Source: Candidatus Hydrogenedentota bacterium
GTDB lineage: Bacteria; Hydrogenedentota; Hydrogenedentia; Hydrogenedentales; CAILVY01
Length of the DNA stretch: 42,838 nt
Assembly: GCA_903837785.1 (NCBI GenBank)
Contig: CAILVY010000077.1
Coordinates: forward strand, 1-42,838
Reading direction: 5' to 3'
Shown here: in pieces, positions 8,202 through 16,560 of the stretch
How positions within the stretch are numbered: position 1 is the stretch's first letter
How the letters are laid out: each line of letters begins with the position of its first letter
Program-made: the position numbers and the translations under genes
Notes under the pieces: generated by a model
What the model was told of the DNA's origin: nothing
The model's database searches: none
Seen by the model: only the letters and a program-made list of their open reading frames with translations

Positions 8202-9359
8202 ATGTGGCGTTTTGCAGGTGTGTTCGCGGTCATTGCGCTGGCAGTCTCGAGCCTGGCCATGGCGGCGGATGACGATCATCTTATGGGTAATTATGCGGGC
8301 AGCTTCGCCGGCCCGGGCGCGGACGGCAAGGCACTTCGGGTGCAGATCTCCACGCTGCCGAAGTCCGCGTATCGGGCGGTCTTCTACATCGGCGCAAAGG
8401 ATGGCAAGGAGTGGCGTTTTGTCGTGCCCGGCAAGAAGGGGGACAACAAGGAGGCCCTTTTCGAGGGCATGATCGACCTCACGGATATCTTGGGTGGCAA
8501 GTATGCCGTGAAAGCCTCGGCCAAGAATGAGGCGCTTATAGGCTGTTTCATGCCGCTTTCGGCCTGCGCTGAGAAGTGCGAGAAGAAATGCCCCTTGATG
8601 TGCGTCAAGAAATGTCCCAAGGCGGAAGCCAAGCCGGCCTGCTGCGGGAAGTGCGGCAAGAATTGCTGCGGGAAATGCGAAAAGCCGTGCGACAAGGCCG
8701 GGGAGGGGAAGTGCCCGGGAATCAAGTTTGAGATGAAACGCGTCTTCCTTACGCCCCCCACGCTCGGCGCGGCCGCGCCCGCGGGTGCCGTCGTGCTCTT
8801 CGACGGCAAGAATACGGATTCGTGGCAGCGTTACCCGCTGACCTGGGGCGTCACGGAAGACGGCGCCATGCAAGTGGGCGGAAGCAGTCTCATGACAAAG
8901 CAGGAATTCGGCGATGCACAGTATCACGTCGAGTTCATGAATCCGTTCATGCCGGATGAGGAACAGGGCGGGCAGGGCCGCGGCAACAGCGGCGTCTACC
9001 TCATGGGCCGCTATGAAGTGCAGGTCCTGGACAGTTTCACGGACGAGCCGAAGGACAATCTCTGCGGCGGCATCTACAAGAAAGCCGTTCCGCTGACCTG
9101 CGCGTCGCTGCCGCCGCTCCAGTGGCAGACGTATGACATCACTTTCATTGCGCCGAAGTTCGACGCGGCCGGGAAAAAAGTGAAGAACGCGGAAATCACG
9201 GTGGTGCACAACGGCATCGTGATTCATGATCATCACGAATTGGACGGCGCCACGCCGGGAGGCGTCTCCGAGGAAGAGGCCGCCAAAGGCACGCTCCTGC
9301 TTCAAGATCACGGCAACGCGGTCAAGTATCGGAACATCTGGGTAAAGCCCCTCAACTAA
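8202..9359 (+). CDS. Secreted DUF1080 (3-keto-disaccharide hydrolase-type) protein with Cys-rich insert
   Basis: 385 residues, ATG 8202 with AAGGAG nine bases upstream. The signal peptide ends around AMA-AD (residue 21). Residues 22-110 form a small beta-rich domain. Residues 115-171 hold 14 cysteines at 115, 122, 126, 130, 134, 138, 147, 148, 151, 155, 156, 159, 163 and 171. Many are spaced by three residues and mixed with lysines. The C-terminal 200 residues are a DUF1080 concanavalin-like sandwich (VVLFDGKNTDSW, GNSGVYLMGRYEVQVLDSF, and a C-terminal RNIWVKPL). The DUF1080 family includes enzymes cleaving 3-keto-glycosides formed by Gfo/Idh-type dehydrogenases, so the Gfo/Idh gene at 27615 is a plausible functional partner. 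The Cys-rich insert is not part of the domain; it could bind metal or form disulfides outside the cell. Confidence 0.85.
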   Translation: MWRFAGVFAVIALAVSSLAMAADDDHLMGNYAGSFAGPGADGKALRVQISTLPKSAYRAVFYIGAKDGKEWRFVVPGKKGDNKEALFEGMIDLTDILGGKYAVKASAKNEALIGCFMPLSACAEKCEKKCPLMCVKKCPKAEAKPACCGKCGKNCCGKCEKPCDKAGEGKCPGIKFEMKRVFLTPPTLGAAAPAGAVVLFDGKNTDSWQRYPLTWGVTEDGAMQVGGSSLMTKQEFGDAQYHVEFMNPFMPDEEQGGQGRGNSGVYLMGRYEVQVLDSFTDEPKDNLCGGIYKKAVPLTCASLPPLQWQTYDITFIAPKFDAAGKKVKNAEITVVHNGIVIHDHHELDGATPGGVSEEEAAKGTLLLQDHGNAVKYRNIWVKPLN

Positions 9360-9367
9360 GAATCAGC

Positions 9368-9405
9368 GGGGCGGCCATCGCGGCGACGACCTCGGTGGCC
9401 GCCCC
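9368..9405. terminator. Hairpin after the DUF1080 gene
   Basis: Perfect ten-pair stem GGGGCGGCCA (9368-9377) / TGGCCGCCCC (9396-9405) around an 18-base loop, nine bases after the stop. There is no T run. It sits before the chosen start of the next gene and argues against an upstream ATG (9395) that lies inside it. Confidence 0.45.
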
Positions 9406-9427
9406 CTCCATTCAGGAAGACTTCCAC

Positions 9428-10156
9428 GTGCACCTGTCCTTGATTATCCCCGCATACAATGAGGAGAGACGCCTCGGCGAGACGCTTCGCCGGACGTTGG
9501 ACTACCTCGATGCTCAACCCTATGCGGCCGAAATTGTTGTGGTGGACGATGGAAGCACGGACGGCACCGCCGGCATTATCGCATCCGCTGGTGAGAAGGC
9601 CCGCCCCACCCGGCTTGCCTGCACCGGATACGGCACAAACCGGGGCAAGGGGCATGCCGTGCGCACCGGCATGCTCGAGAAGGCCACGGGTGATTTCCGG
9701 GTCTTCTTCGATGCGGACGGCTCCACCCCCATCGAGGAGTTGGAGAAGATCTGGCCGCGCTTCGAGGATGGCGCGGATATTGTCATCGGCTCACGGGCAC
9801 TTCCGCAATCGGAGATTGTCATCCGTCAGGCGTGGTGCCGCGAGTCCATGGGCCGCGCCTTTAACGTGCTGCTGCGCCTGCTCGGCCTCACGCAGTTCAA
9901 AGACACGCAATGCGGCTTCAAGGGTTTCACGCGGAAGGCTTGCGAACTCGTCTTCCCCCGGCAAACCGTCCAGCGATTCAGTTTTGACGCGGAAATCCTC
10001 TATATCGCGCGCCGCCTCGGGCTGCGCATCGACGAGGTCCCGGTGCGCTGGCTGAACAACCCCGAATCCCGGGTGCATCCTGTCAGCGACTCCGCACGCA
10101 TGGCCTTCGACATGGCCTCCATCCGCCTTAGAGACCTCCTCGGATTGTACCGCTGA
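9428..10156 (+). CDS. Family 2 glycosyltransferase, dolichyl-phosphate-sugar synthase type
   Basis: About 242 residues from GTG 9428, preceded by AGGAAGA. An in-frame ATG at 9395 lies within a hairpin and is less likely. It has the GT2 nucleotide-sugar fold: LSLIIPAYNEE at the N-terminus, VVVDDGSTDGT, the metal-binding DADGS, then GSRAL and TQCGFKGF with FDAEIL. This set is typical of the DPM1/ALG5-like branch that moves mannose or glucose from a nucleotide sugar to polyprenyl phosphate. No membrane segment is visible. It may supply a lipid-linked sugar to a GT-C enzyme such as the Agl23-type protein at 21454-23091, but this is inferred only from co-occurrence in the window. Confidence 0.87.
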   Translation: MHLSLIIPAYNEERRLGETLRRTLDYLDAQPYAAEIVVVDDGSTDGTAGIIASAGEKARPTRLACTGYGTNRGKGHAVRTGMLEKATGDFRVFFDADGSTPIEELEKIWPRFEDGADIVIGSRALPQSEIVIRQAWCRESMGRAFNVLLRLLGLTQFKDTQCGFKGFTRKACELVFPRQTVQRFSFDAEILYIARRLGLRIDEVPVRWLNNPESRVHPVSDSARMAFDMASIRLRDLLGLYR

Positions 10157-10268
10157 CAGGCTCTTATTCGTTGCGATCTATGGGTTCTTTGCGGTTAGAA
10201 TCCTCTCCGTGTCAACCACAGGGAACGCAACGAACTCAGAGAACCAAGCGGTCGGGAAAGGGCGACAT

Positions 10269-11780
10269 ATGGGCACGAACATCAATCACTTCCGCCTTCA
10301 CAGGTTTGCCGCGCCTATTGCCGCGGTGATCGCAGCCTGTCTTGTCCTGTGCGGCCGGCCAATCGCAGCGCAGGACGCCGCGGAGAGCATTCCATTGAGC
10401 CGTTCCGGAGCGCGCGTCTATGAGCCCGGCCAGCGCGCATCTTCCTCCGCCCCCGTCAATCTCGCGCCCGGCCCGCACTTGCTGATCGACGAGTCCCTCA
10501 TCGCGGCGTCGGACAACCTTGAACGCCAGGTCAACACGCCGCAACGGGACCCGGCCATCCCCAATCCGGTGATCACCGGCAAGGAAGATGGCTGTTTCCA
10601 GCCGTACATGTCCGTGCTTCGCACCCCGGACACCGGACGCTTCCGCATCTGGTTCGGCCACCGCGTCGAGGATTTCAACGGCGGACGATCGCACATTGCC
10701 TGCATGGACTCCGAGGACGGAATCCACTGGCAGCGTCCCGCGCGCGTGCTCAACGACCCGGCGCCCATCCAGTTCGGCGTAAGCGTCATCGATGACGGCC
10801 CCGGCTTTCCCAACGCGGAACAGCGCTACAAGTACGGGTGGTACATGGATGGCGGCCTGAAAATTGCCGCATCTCCGGACGGACTTGCCTGGACACCGCT
10901 GACGGACGGCCCGGTGCTGCGGCACAATCACGACATTACGGGACTCTTCCGGGACACGATACGCAAGCGCTATGTCGCCACGATTTCCGTTTACCGCACG
11001 GGCGATGCCTGGAGCGGCCAGCGCCGCATCACGATGCAGAGCGCCAGCAACGATCTCGTGACATGGCAGACGCCGCATTATGTCGTCACCCCGGACAGCC
11101 AGGACGCGGGCGAAACCCAATTCTACGCCATGGACGGGTATCTTGAGCGCGGCCCGCTCACAATCGGCCTCGTGAAAGTGCTGCGGGACGAAGTGAAAGT
11201 GGACAACCCGCCCGACCCGCCGGACGCCTACGGCATGGGGTACACCGCCCTCGCGTGGACGCATGACGGAGAAACGTGGTACCGCGACCGGACGCATTTC
11301 TTCGATCCTGATCCGAAGAAAGGGGCCTGGGACCACGCCCACGCCTGGATCGACGAGCAAGTCCTCGTCGGCGACGAGGTCTTCCTCTATTACGGGGGCT
11401 ACGCACGCGGACACAAGGTGAACCGCTTCGAAGAGCGCCAGATCGGCCTGCTCCGTATTCCAAGAGACCGCTACGTCGCCCGCGTGGCCGGGGAAAAGCC
11501 CGGACATCTCATCACGCCCGTGCTGATGCTGAACGCCGGCCGGATCACCCTCAATGCCGACGCCTCCCAGGGCAGCATTGTGGTCGAAGTGCTCGACGAA
11601 CAGAGGCAGCCCATCCCCGGCTTCACGGCTCAGGACACCACCCCGCTCGTCGCAAACGGGCTTGACTTGCCGAAGACATGGGCAAAACCGCTCCAGGCAC
11701 TGAACGGCAAGCCGGTCTGCCTGCGCTTCACGCTCCGGAACGCGCGCCTCTATGCCTTCGAGACCACGGCTAACCACTGA
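10269..11780 (+). CDS. Secreted beta-propeller glycosidase-like protein of unknown specificity
   Basis: About 503 residues from ATG 10269 (AAAGGG upstream). The frame could begin at a GTG at 10209, but the signal-peptide context favours 10269: a basic stretch, then FAAPIAAVIAACLVLCG and cleavage near AAQD. The rest has short repeated motifs of a GH32/43/68-like five-bladed propeller: RFRIWFGHR, SEDGIHWQRP, SPDGLAWTPL, SNDLVTWQTP, THDGETWYRD and VFLYYGGY. Such proteins are common in Planctomycetes and Verrucomicrobia and are usually annotated as GH32-like or hypothetical. The catalytic triad of GH32 or GH43 was not confidently located, so activity is uncertain. A C-terminal beta domain (about 420-503) resembles a carbohydrate-binding sandwich. 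It follows the glycosyltransferase but has a 112-base gap. Confidence 0.65.
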   Translation: MGTNINHFRLHRFAAPIAAVIAACLVLCGRPIAAQDAAESIPLSRSGARVYEPGQRASSSAPVNLAPGPHLLIDESLIAASDNLERQVNTPQRDPAIPNPVITGKEDGCFQPYMSVLRTPDTGRFRIWFGHRVEDFNGGRSHIACMDSEDGIHWQRPARVLNDPAPIQFGVSVIDDGPGFPNAEQRYKYGWYMDGGLKIAASPDGLAWTPLTDGPVLRHNHDITGLFRDTIRKRYVATISVYRTGDAWSGQRRITMQSASNDLVTWQTPHYVVTPDSQDAGETQFYAMDGYLERGPLTIGLVKVLRDEVKVDNPPDPPDAYGMGYTALAWTHDGETWYRDRTHFFDPDPKKGAWDHAHAWIDEQVLVGDEVFLYYGGYARGHKVNRFEERQIGLLRIPRDRYVARVAGEKPGHLITPVLMLNAGRITLNADASQGSIVVEVLDEQRQPIPGFTAQDTTPLVANGLDLPKTWAKPLQALNGKPVCLRFTLRNARLYAFETTANH

Positions 11781-11825
11781 GAAACGGTCATAGCCGCGCG
11801 TTCAATCTCAGGGGCGAACCCAGGC

Positions 11826-11847
11826 AGCCGGCCATGCGTGGCGGGCT
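11826..11847 (+). terminator. Hairpin after the propeller-like gene
   Basis: AGCCGGCCA (11826-11834), TGCG loop, TGGCGGGCT (11839-11847); eight of nine positions pair. No T run follows. Confidence 0.35.
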
Positions 11848-11915
11848 CATCTTAAACCCGTGCCCACGTGGTTCATCGCCGGATTCGCAGAGTTGCACCT
11901 TGCACAGTCAGGGGA

Positions 11916-11944
11916 TTGACTTTTCTACACCCTTGTGCAATAGT
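11916..11944 (+). promoter_or_regulatory. Promoter of the lysozyme-like/membrane protein pair
   Basis: TTGACT (11916-11921), 17 bases, AATAGT (11939-11944) with GTGC before the -10. The transcript would have a leader of about 155 bases. Around it lie partly symmetrical sequences (TTGCAC...GTGCAA flanking the promoter, and AGTGCTAGCGCT just after it) that could be operator sites. I see no gene in the rest of 11781-12108. Confidence 0.55.
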
Positions 11945-12108
11945 GCTAGCGCTGTGTCCTGTAGTGCGCATAATTTCTGTCTGCGTGTTGTCCCAGTGCG
12001 GTGATAGTTTCATCGGTTTCACCCCCCGATGCAACTGCAGAGTTGAGGAAATGAGGGGCCAGGGGCGGCGGAGGCCGAATCGGCACAAAAACCGCCGAGG
12101 AGAAAACC

Positions 12109-13146
12109 ATGACACTTTCCTATCAGAAACCGGGGTTGTCGATGAGCAAGGGGGCATCGAATGATGCCGGCCTGGTCGAGGACTTGCAGCGTGACCTGCG
12201 GCGACTGGGCTATCTGCGCGCAGGGATTGACGGACAGTTCGGCGAAGGCACGCAGCGGGCCCTGCGGCGGCTGCAATTTGATCTGATGAATAATGCGGGG
12301 AGAAGCACTGCCCAGGACGGGGACGCGCCGGTGCGTGTTGTCGACTACAATCGTTCCAGGGTGGTCAGGGTAGATGGCGTGTTGACGGAACAGCTTGCCG
12401 GGTGCATCGCCGACCTGCTTGGCGATGATCATTTTCCGAAGGTGCCTGCCGCGGACAATCCAGCCAGCGAAAACGCGAAGGCCGTGGCTGCGCTGATGGC
12501 CATCAAGTCGCCTTCGGTCCCGATCCCCTTCCTGCTGGCCATCTTCGCCCAGGAGAGTGACACGAAACACTTCTGTGTTCCATCCGTCAAGAACAAGGAC
12601 AATTTCGTGGTGGTGGGTTTGGACACGAACGCAAGCGACAAGGACAAGATCACCTCAAGGGGTTACGGCATAGGTCAGTTCACCATCTTCCACCATCCGC
12701 CCCGCGAAGATGAGGTGCAAGATTTCATATTGGACGTTAAGGGCAATGTCGAGAAGGCCGTCGCCGAACTGGAAGACAAGTTCCAGCATTTCGTCAATGG
12801 CAACACGAGTGGCACCAAGGCGGACGACCGCATGAAAGAACGTGGCGCCGGACCGCTGTGCCGCTGCAAACATCCCCAGGACGATGCACGATTCATGCGC
12901 GACTGCACGGCCTGTGCGCGGAACGCGCGCAAAGTGAACATCGTCGCGGGTCAAACACCATTCTACGAAGGGTCGGGGCATGTATATGAACCTACCGGGT
13001 ATCACACAGTCCGACAGTACAGTGGCGTTCCCGCCCGGGCGGATCTTGGGTGTGACTGGCCGTATGCCGTCCGCCGCTACAACGGGAGCGGTGTGAATTC
13101 CTACCACTATCAATGCAAGGTCCTGTTGCGCTTGCTGAAGGTCTAG
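12109..13146 (+). CDS. Peptidoglycan-binding protein with lysozyme/transglycosylase-like domain
   Basis: 345 residues, ATG 12109 with GAGGAG nine bases upstream. Residues about 22-60 match the PG_binding_1 three-helix repeat (DLQRDLRRLGYL, DGQFGEGTQRALRRLQ). Residues about 125-230 look like a lysozyme-fold domain: FLLAIFAQESD with a candidate catalytic Glu149, then RGYGIGQFT (185-192), the Gly-x-Gly-x-x-Gln signature of lytic transglycosylases. Residues 251-269 contain a Cys-x-Cys ... Cys-x-x-Cys set that may bind zinc. No signal peptide or membrane segment is visible, so export would need another route, or the protein acts after lysis. It sits 41 bases ahead of a membrane-protein gene, likely one transcript. 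No phage structural gene is near. The exact enzyme class is uncertain. Confidence 0.6.
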   Translation: MTLSYQKPGLSMSKGASNDAGLVEDLQRDLRRLGYLRAGIDGQFGEGTQRALRRLQFDLMNNAGRSTAQDGDAPVRVVDYNRSRVVRVDGVLTEQLAGCIADLLGDDHFPKVPAADNPASENAKAVAALMAIKSPSVPIPFLLAIFAQESDTKHFCVPSVKNKDNFVVVGLDTNASDKDKITSRGYGIGQFTIFHHPPREDEVQDFILDVKGNVEKAVAELEDKFQHFVNGNTSGTKADDRMKERGAGPLCRCKHPQDDARFMRDCTACARNARKVNIVAGQTPFYEGSGHVYEPTGYHTVRQYSGVPARADLGCDWPYAVRRYNGSGVNSYHYQCKVLLRLLKV

Positions 13147-13187
13147 CACCCGCGCCTGTACGCCGAAACTTGACGGGGGGAAGCCGT

Positions 13188-14357
13188 ATGTTTGGCATGG
13201 AGATTGTGGAACTGGCGATTGGCTTGGCGTTCGTTTATTTGTTGTTGGGCCTGATTTGCTCGGCACTGAATGAGGTCGTGCTGACAATGCTTCGCTTCCG
13301 TGCCCGAGACCTCAATGACTTCCTGAACCGCCTCATGACCGACGATGCGCTGGCGAAAGCGCTGTGCCAGAGCGGCTCCGCTCCGTCGCGGGACGAATGG
13401 GCCCGCAATCGCGCCGCGGTGGCAACGCGTTTCAATAAACACCCGTTGATTTCCAGCCTGGGCACCACGCCCGCTGGGGGCGTCCGCCTGTTTTGCGGCG
13501 CGTTGCGTGGTGTTCGCCGCTGCGTGTCGCACCGATTGGACGTAACACCCGCTGAAAACAACCCCTCGCTCACCTACCGGCCATCGTACATTCCGCCGAA
13601 CCTGTTTTCGACCGCGCTGGTGGAGTGCCTTGCGGAAACCGCGCAGGGGCTTGGCAAGCCAAACGCCGCTGCCAAGAGAGCCCGCCCGGTCCCCCGGGTC
13701 ATGGATTCCACCGAATCCGTTCGGCAAACGCTGCTGCTGCTGCCCGCGGAGAGTTCACTCCGCCAGGCATTGCTGGCGCGTCTGAACACGGCCGAAGACG
13801 ACTTGAAGAAGTTCCACGAGAACGTCCAGGATTGGTTCGACAGTATGATGCAACGCCTTTCGGGCCGATTCCGGCGCCGCGCGCAGGTCTTCGCCTTCCT
13901 CATCGCCGCAATCATTACGCTTGCGCTGAATGTGGACAGTATCGCGTTGATCAAGCATCTCAGTTCGGAATCCGGGCTGCGCGAGAGTCTGGTTGCGGCC
14001 GCGGAGCAGTGCCTGAAGGACAATCCAGATCTTGTGTTGGTGCCCAACAACCTTGGGGCTGAACAGGCGAAGCAGCAGGACTCCCCCCCGACTCCGGCCT
14101 CAACTGCGGATTTCGCCAATTTGGACGTACAGATGAAGGAATGGGGAACCCAACTGAGGCTGCTTGGACTTCCGATCGGGTGGGAAGATGCGGAAGCCTA
14201 CGATTGCGGGGGTTGGTTCATGAGACTTTCCGGCTGGCTCATGACGACCATCGCCGTCTCCCTGGGCGCACCCTTCTGGTTTGACCTGCTCAACAAATTC
14301 ATGTCATTTCGCGGGGCGATCAGTATCCCGGAAAAGCAGGAAGTCAAGAAAGGTTAG
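13188..14357 (+). CDS. Membrane protein of unrecognised family, partner of the lysozyme-like gene
   Basis: 389 residues from ATG 13188, preceded by GGGGGGAAG. The open frame starts earlier (13113), but that part overlaps the upstream gene. Three hydrophobic segments are visible: residues about 4-26 (ELAIGLAFVYLLLGLICSAL), about 225-250 and about 350-372. The first is followed by an Asn-Glu and a basic stretch (RFRARDLNDFLNRL). The region between segments 1 and 2 is soluble, polar and about 200 residues long. The short polar stretch between segments 2 and 3 probably faces the other side. I cannot name the family; N-termini of this form (VYLLLxLICSALNE) occur in conserved hypothetical proteins. 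Pairing with a lysozyme-like protein that lacks a signal peptide suggests a role in its export or in cell-wall work, which is inference. Confidence 0.6.
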   Translation: MFGMEIVELAIGLAFVYLLLGLICSALNEVVLTMLRFRARDLNDFLNRLMTDDALAKALCQSGSAPSRDEWARNRAAVATRFNKHPLISSLGTTPAGGVRLFCGALRGVRRCVSHRLDVTPAENNPSLTYRPSYIPPNLFSTALVECLAETAQGLGKPNAAAKRARPVPRVMDSTESVRQTLLLLPAESSLRQALLARLNTAEDDLKKFHENVQDWFDSMMQRLSGRFRRRAQVFAFLIAAIITLALNVDSIALIKHLSSESGLRESLVAAAEQCLKDNPDLVLVPNNLGAEQAKQQDSPPTPASTADFANLDVQMKEWGTQLRLLGLPIGWEDAEAYDCGGWFMRLSGWLMTTIAVSLGAPFWFDLLNKFMSFRGAISIPEKQEVKKG

Positions 14358-14638
14358 TTTCCAACCGTAACCCCTTCTCCCACGTGGACGCGAAAGCCGG
14401 AATCGCCCTGCGCGGCACCTCACCAGCCACTCCTTGAATCCACGGCAGCAGACAAGTTTCGCCGCTTGATGCTCAAACCAGGAACCGCTCCGCAGTCTCA
14501 TCTCGTGCGTTGCTGGGCGGGCTCCCAGCACCTTGCGCGTAAGTGGAAGATGCGCCGCATGCTGACGGCAGAATCAAGATTGTGCCCACTCCGGCCACTA
14601 ATACTGCGCTTAATGACCGAATTCTGTAAAGTATTTAC

Positions 14639-14667
14639 TTGATACCCAGGAACGCTTTTCATTATCA
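14639..14667 (+). promoter_or_regulatory. Possible promoter of the heme-MCP gene
   Basis: TTGATA (14639-14644), 17 bases, TTATCA (14662-14667). A 13-base inverted repeat GTAAA-GTA-TTTAC (14626-14638) ends directly before the -35 and could be an operator. The rest of 14358-14625 holds nothing I recognise. Confidence 0.4.
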
Positions 14668-14682
14668 TTCCTGAACTTCGTC

Positions 14683-14738
14683 GCGAGCGTCCTGCAACTG
14701 GCCACGCGGCAATTTGGCCAGGAGGTGAAGACGCTCGC
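14683..14738 (+). other. Nested hairpin in the leader of the heme-MCP mRNA
   Basis: Outer perfect nine-pair stem GCGAGCGTC (14683-14691) / GACGCTCGC (14730-14738). Inner perfect seven-pair stem CTGGCCA (14698-14704) / TGGCCAG (14715-14721) with a ten-base loop. The right arm carries AGGAGG (14720-14725), a Shine-Dalgarno-like sequence. It would form close to the 5' end of the transcript, about 70 bases before the ATG. It matches no riboswitch family I know. Confidence 0.45.
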
Positions 14739-14806
14739 TTGGGCTCAGCCTGCGGAATGTTGCGCCCGGAGAAGTGTAAACGTTCATATTCATTCGGGAG
14801 CTCTTT

Positions 14807-16267
14807 ATGCAGGAATTCGATGGGACGATCTCAGCTAGCCAGCCGGACCAGGGGCCACGCAACGGGCAATGGCTCCGCCTGAAAGTGGTAGCCGTATTCG
14901 CGGCAAGCCTGGTGATCGTTTTCGTGCTGAGTTCAGCCTATGTCTTCCTGAGGACTTGGCGACTCAATGCCACGGAAATTGAACGGGCTGCGCAGGAGAT
15001 TGCGACAGTAGTTGCGGGCAGCGTGCAGACGTTCGGGCAGACGGGAGACATGGTGGGGCTGGAGATCTTCCTGCGGAACACGCGGGAATCCGGCTTGCTG
15101 AAGGATGTCCACGTAGTACGTGGTCCGGCCGTGGCGCAGGAGTTCAAGGAACGCGAAGGCGCTTCGCCGTTGGATGAGCTGGACCAGAAGGTGCTTGAGA
15201 GCGGAGAAGCAGTCGAGCGGCTGGACGCATCGCAGCACTCCATTCGCTACATTCGCCCCTCCTTGGCACGGCAGCTTTGTCTTGGTTGCCATAACGTGCC
15301 GGAAGGCACGGTGCTCGGAGTCACCAGCGTTTCCGTGTCCACTGAGACGGGCGACAAGATGCTGGCGTCGTTCGCCCGCGGCGTGGGGGTCGTGACGTTG
15401 TGCGCCATTCTGCTGGAGGTTATCCTGTGCTTCTTCCTGTTGACCCGAATCTTCCTGAAACCGATCGGTGTTGCGGTGAAGCAACTCCTGGGGGAAACAC
15501 GCCGGCTGGAAGAGACGGCGGACCTGGTGGCCTTCTTCTCGCAACATCTGTCGCAGGCGACGAGAGATCAGGCCACTTCGGTGGAGGAGACGACCGCATC
15601 CCTGGATGAAATGGCCTCGATGACACGAAAGAACGCGGAGAACAGCATGCAGGCCCATGTCCTGATCGCCGAAGCACGGGAGGTGATAGTGGACGGCCGG
15701 AACGCCATGCAACGGATGGACGAAGCAATAGCCCAGATCCAGACGTCAGCGGGTCAGTCGGGCGAGATCGTGAAGACCATTCGGCAGATTGCCTTCCAGA
15801 CGAACCTGCTGGCGCTCAATGCCGCGGTGGAGGCGGCCCGGGCGGGCGACGCGGGGGCCTCGTTTGCGGTGGTTGCCTCGGAGGTGCGGAGCCTGGCGCA
15901 GCGCAGTGCCGAAGCCGCGCAGAAGACGGAAACACTGATCGGAGAGTCGAAACGCAACGCGGAACATGGCGTGGCGGTATCGAGCGATGTCGGCAACATG
16001 CTGGGCAGCATCGATACGCGTGTGTGCCACGTGGCCGGATTGGTGGAGGAGGTCGCGACGGCCACCCAGCGCCTGGCCTCGGGCATTGGGAACGTCAACT
16101 CGTCCGTATCGCAGATGGAACACATCATGCTGGCCGAAGTGGAGAACGCGCAGAAGGCCGTCGAAGTCGGCGAGAGCCTCCTCGAACGTTCCCGCGACCT
16201 GGAGGCGATAGGAAAGAGCTTCACGCACGTCATCGGGGAGATCCGCAACGGCCGGGTTGCCCATTGA
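14807..16267 (+). CDS. Methyl-accepting chemotaxis protein with a c-type heme motif in its sensor domain
   Basis: 486 residues, ATG 14807 with GGGAG upstream. One membrane helix at about 26-48, a periplasmic sensor of about 145 residues, a second helix at about 195-217, then a cytoplasmic MCP domain ending around residue 480. The signalling tip is intact ([20 protein letters not shown]). The sensor contains Cys158-Leu-Gly-Cys161-His162, a CxxCH site for covalent heme, followed by a beta-rich end (GTVLGVTSVSV). This resembles Tll0287/DUF3365-type heme sensors, which sense redox state or small gases. No full HAMP domain is visible between helix 2 and the signalling bundle. CheA is absent from the window. 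The next gene is a sigma54-dependent regulator, and a CheW lies 2.4 kb downstream. Confidence 0.88.
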   Translation: MQEFDGTISASQPDQGPRNGQWLRLKVVAVFAASLVIVFVLSSAYVFLRTWRLNATEIERAAQEIATVVAGSVQTFGQTGDMVGLEIFLRNTRESGLLKDVHVVRGPAVAQEFKEREGASPLDELDQKVLESGEAVERLDASQHSIRYIRPSLARQLCLGCHNVPEGTVLGVTSVSVSTETGDKMLASFARGVGVVTLCAILLEVILCFFLLTRIFLKPIGVAVKQLLGETRRLEETADLVAFFSQHLSQATRDQATSVEETTASLDEMASMTRKNAENSMQAHVLIAEAREVIVDGRNAMQRMDEAIAQIQTSAGQSGEIVKTIRQIAFQTNLLALNAAVEAARAGDAGASFAVVASEVRSLAQRSAEAAQKTETLIGESKRNAEHGVAVSSDVGNMLGSIDTRVCHVAGLVEEVATATQRLASGIGNVNSSVSQMEHIMLAEVENAQKAVEVGESLLERSRDLEAIGKSFTHVIGEIRNGRVAH

Positions 16268-16331
16268 GCGGTGCACGCCCGGTCGGGGGAAGCACGGCGC
16301 AGCGGCCGCCTTTTCACGCCCGTCACACTCG

Positions 16332-16340
16332 TGCTATGCT
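16332..16340 (+). promoter_or_regulatory. Extended -10 element before the sigma54-regulator gene
   Basis: TGC-TATGCT, the same extended -10 as at 34355-34363 and close to those of dxs and the acyl-CoA synthetase gene. No good -35 is seen. It would give a leader of about 210 bases. I see nothing else in 16268-16548. Confidence 0.35.
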
Positions 16341-16560
16341 TCGCCGCAGGTGTCGTGTTTGCCCCATCTGTTGCCCTGAATTGCCGGGGACTTGAAGGCC
16401 CGTCATGCGCTGCCCCCACGGCGCGGTCCCGGATGGATGTGGGACCGGGTGCTTCAGGCAGACAACGCCGTGAACGCCCGCGTGCGCGCAAGGCGTTTCA
16501 GCAGGCAGGGGCGGCCGTTGTGCGGTCGGAAACGGAGAGTCCCGGAGAGTGGGAACGTCC

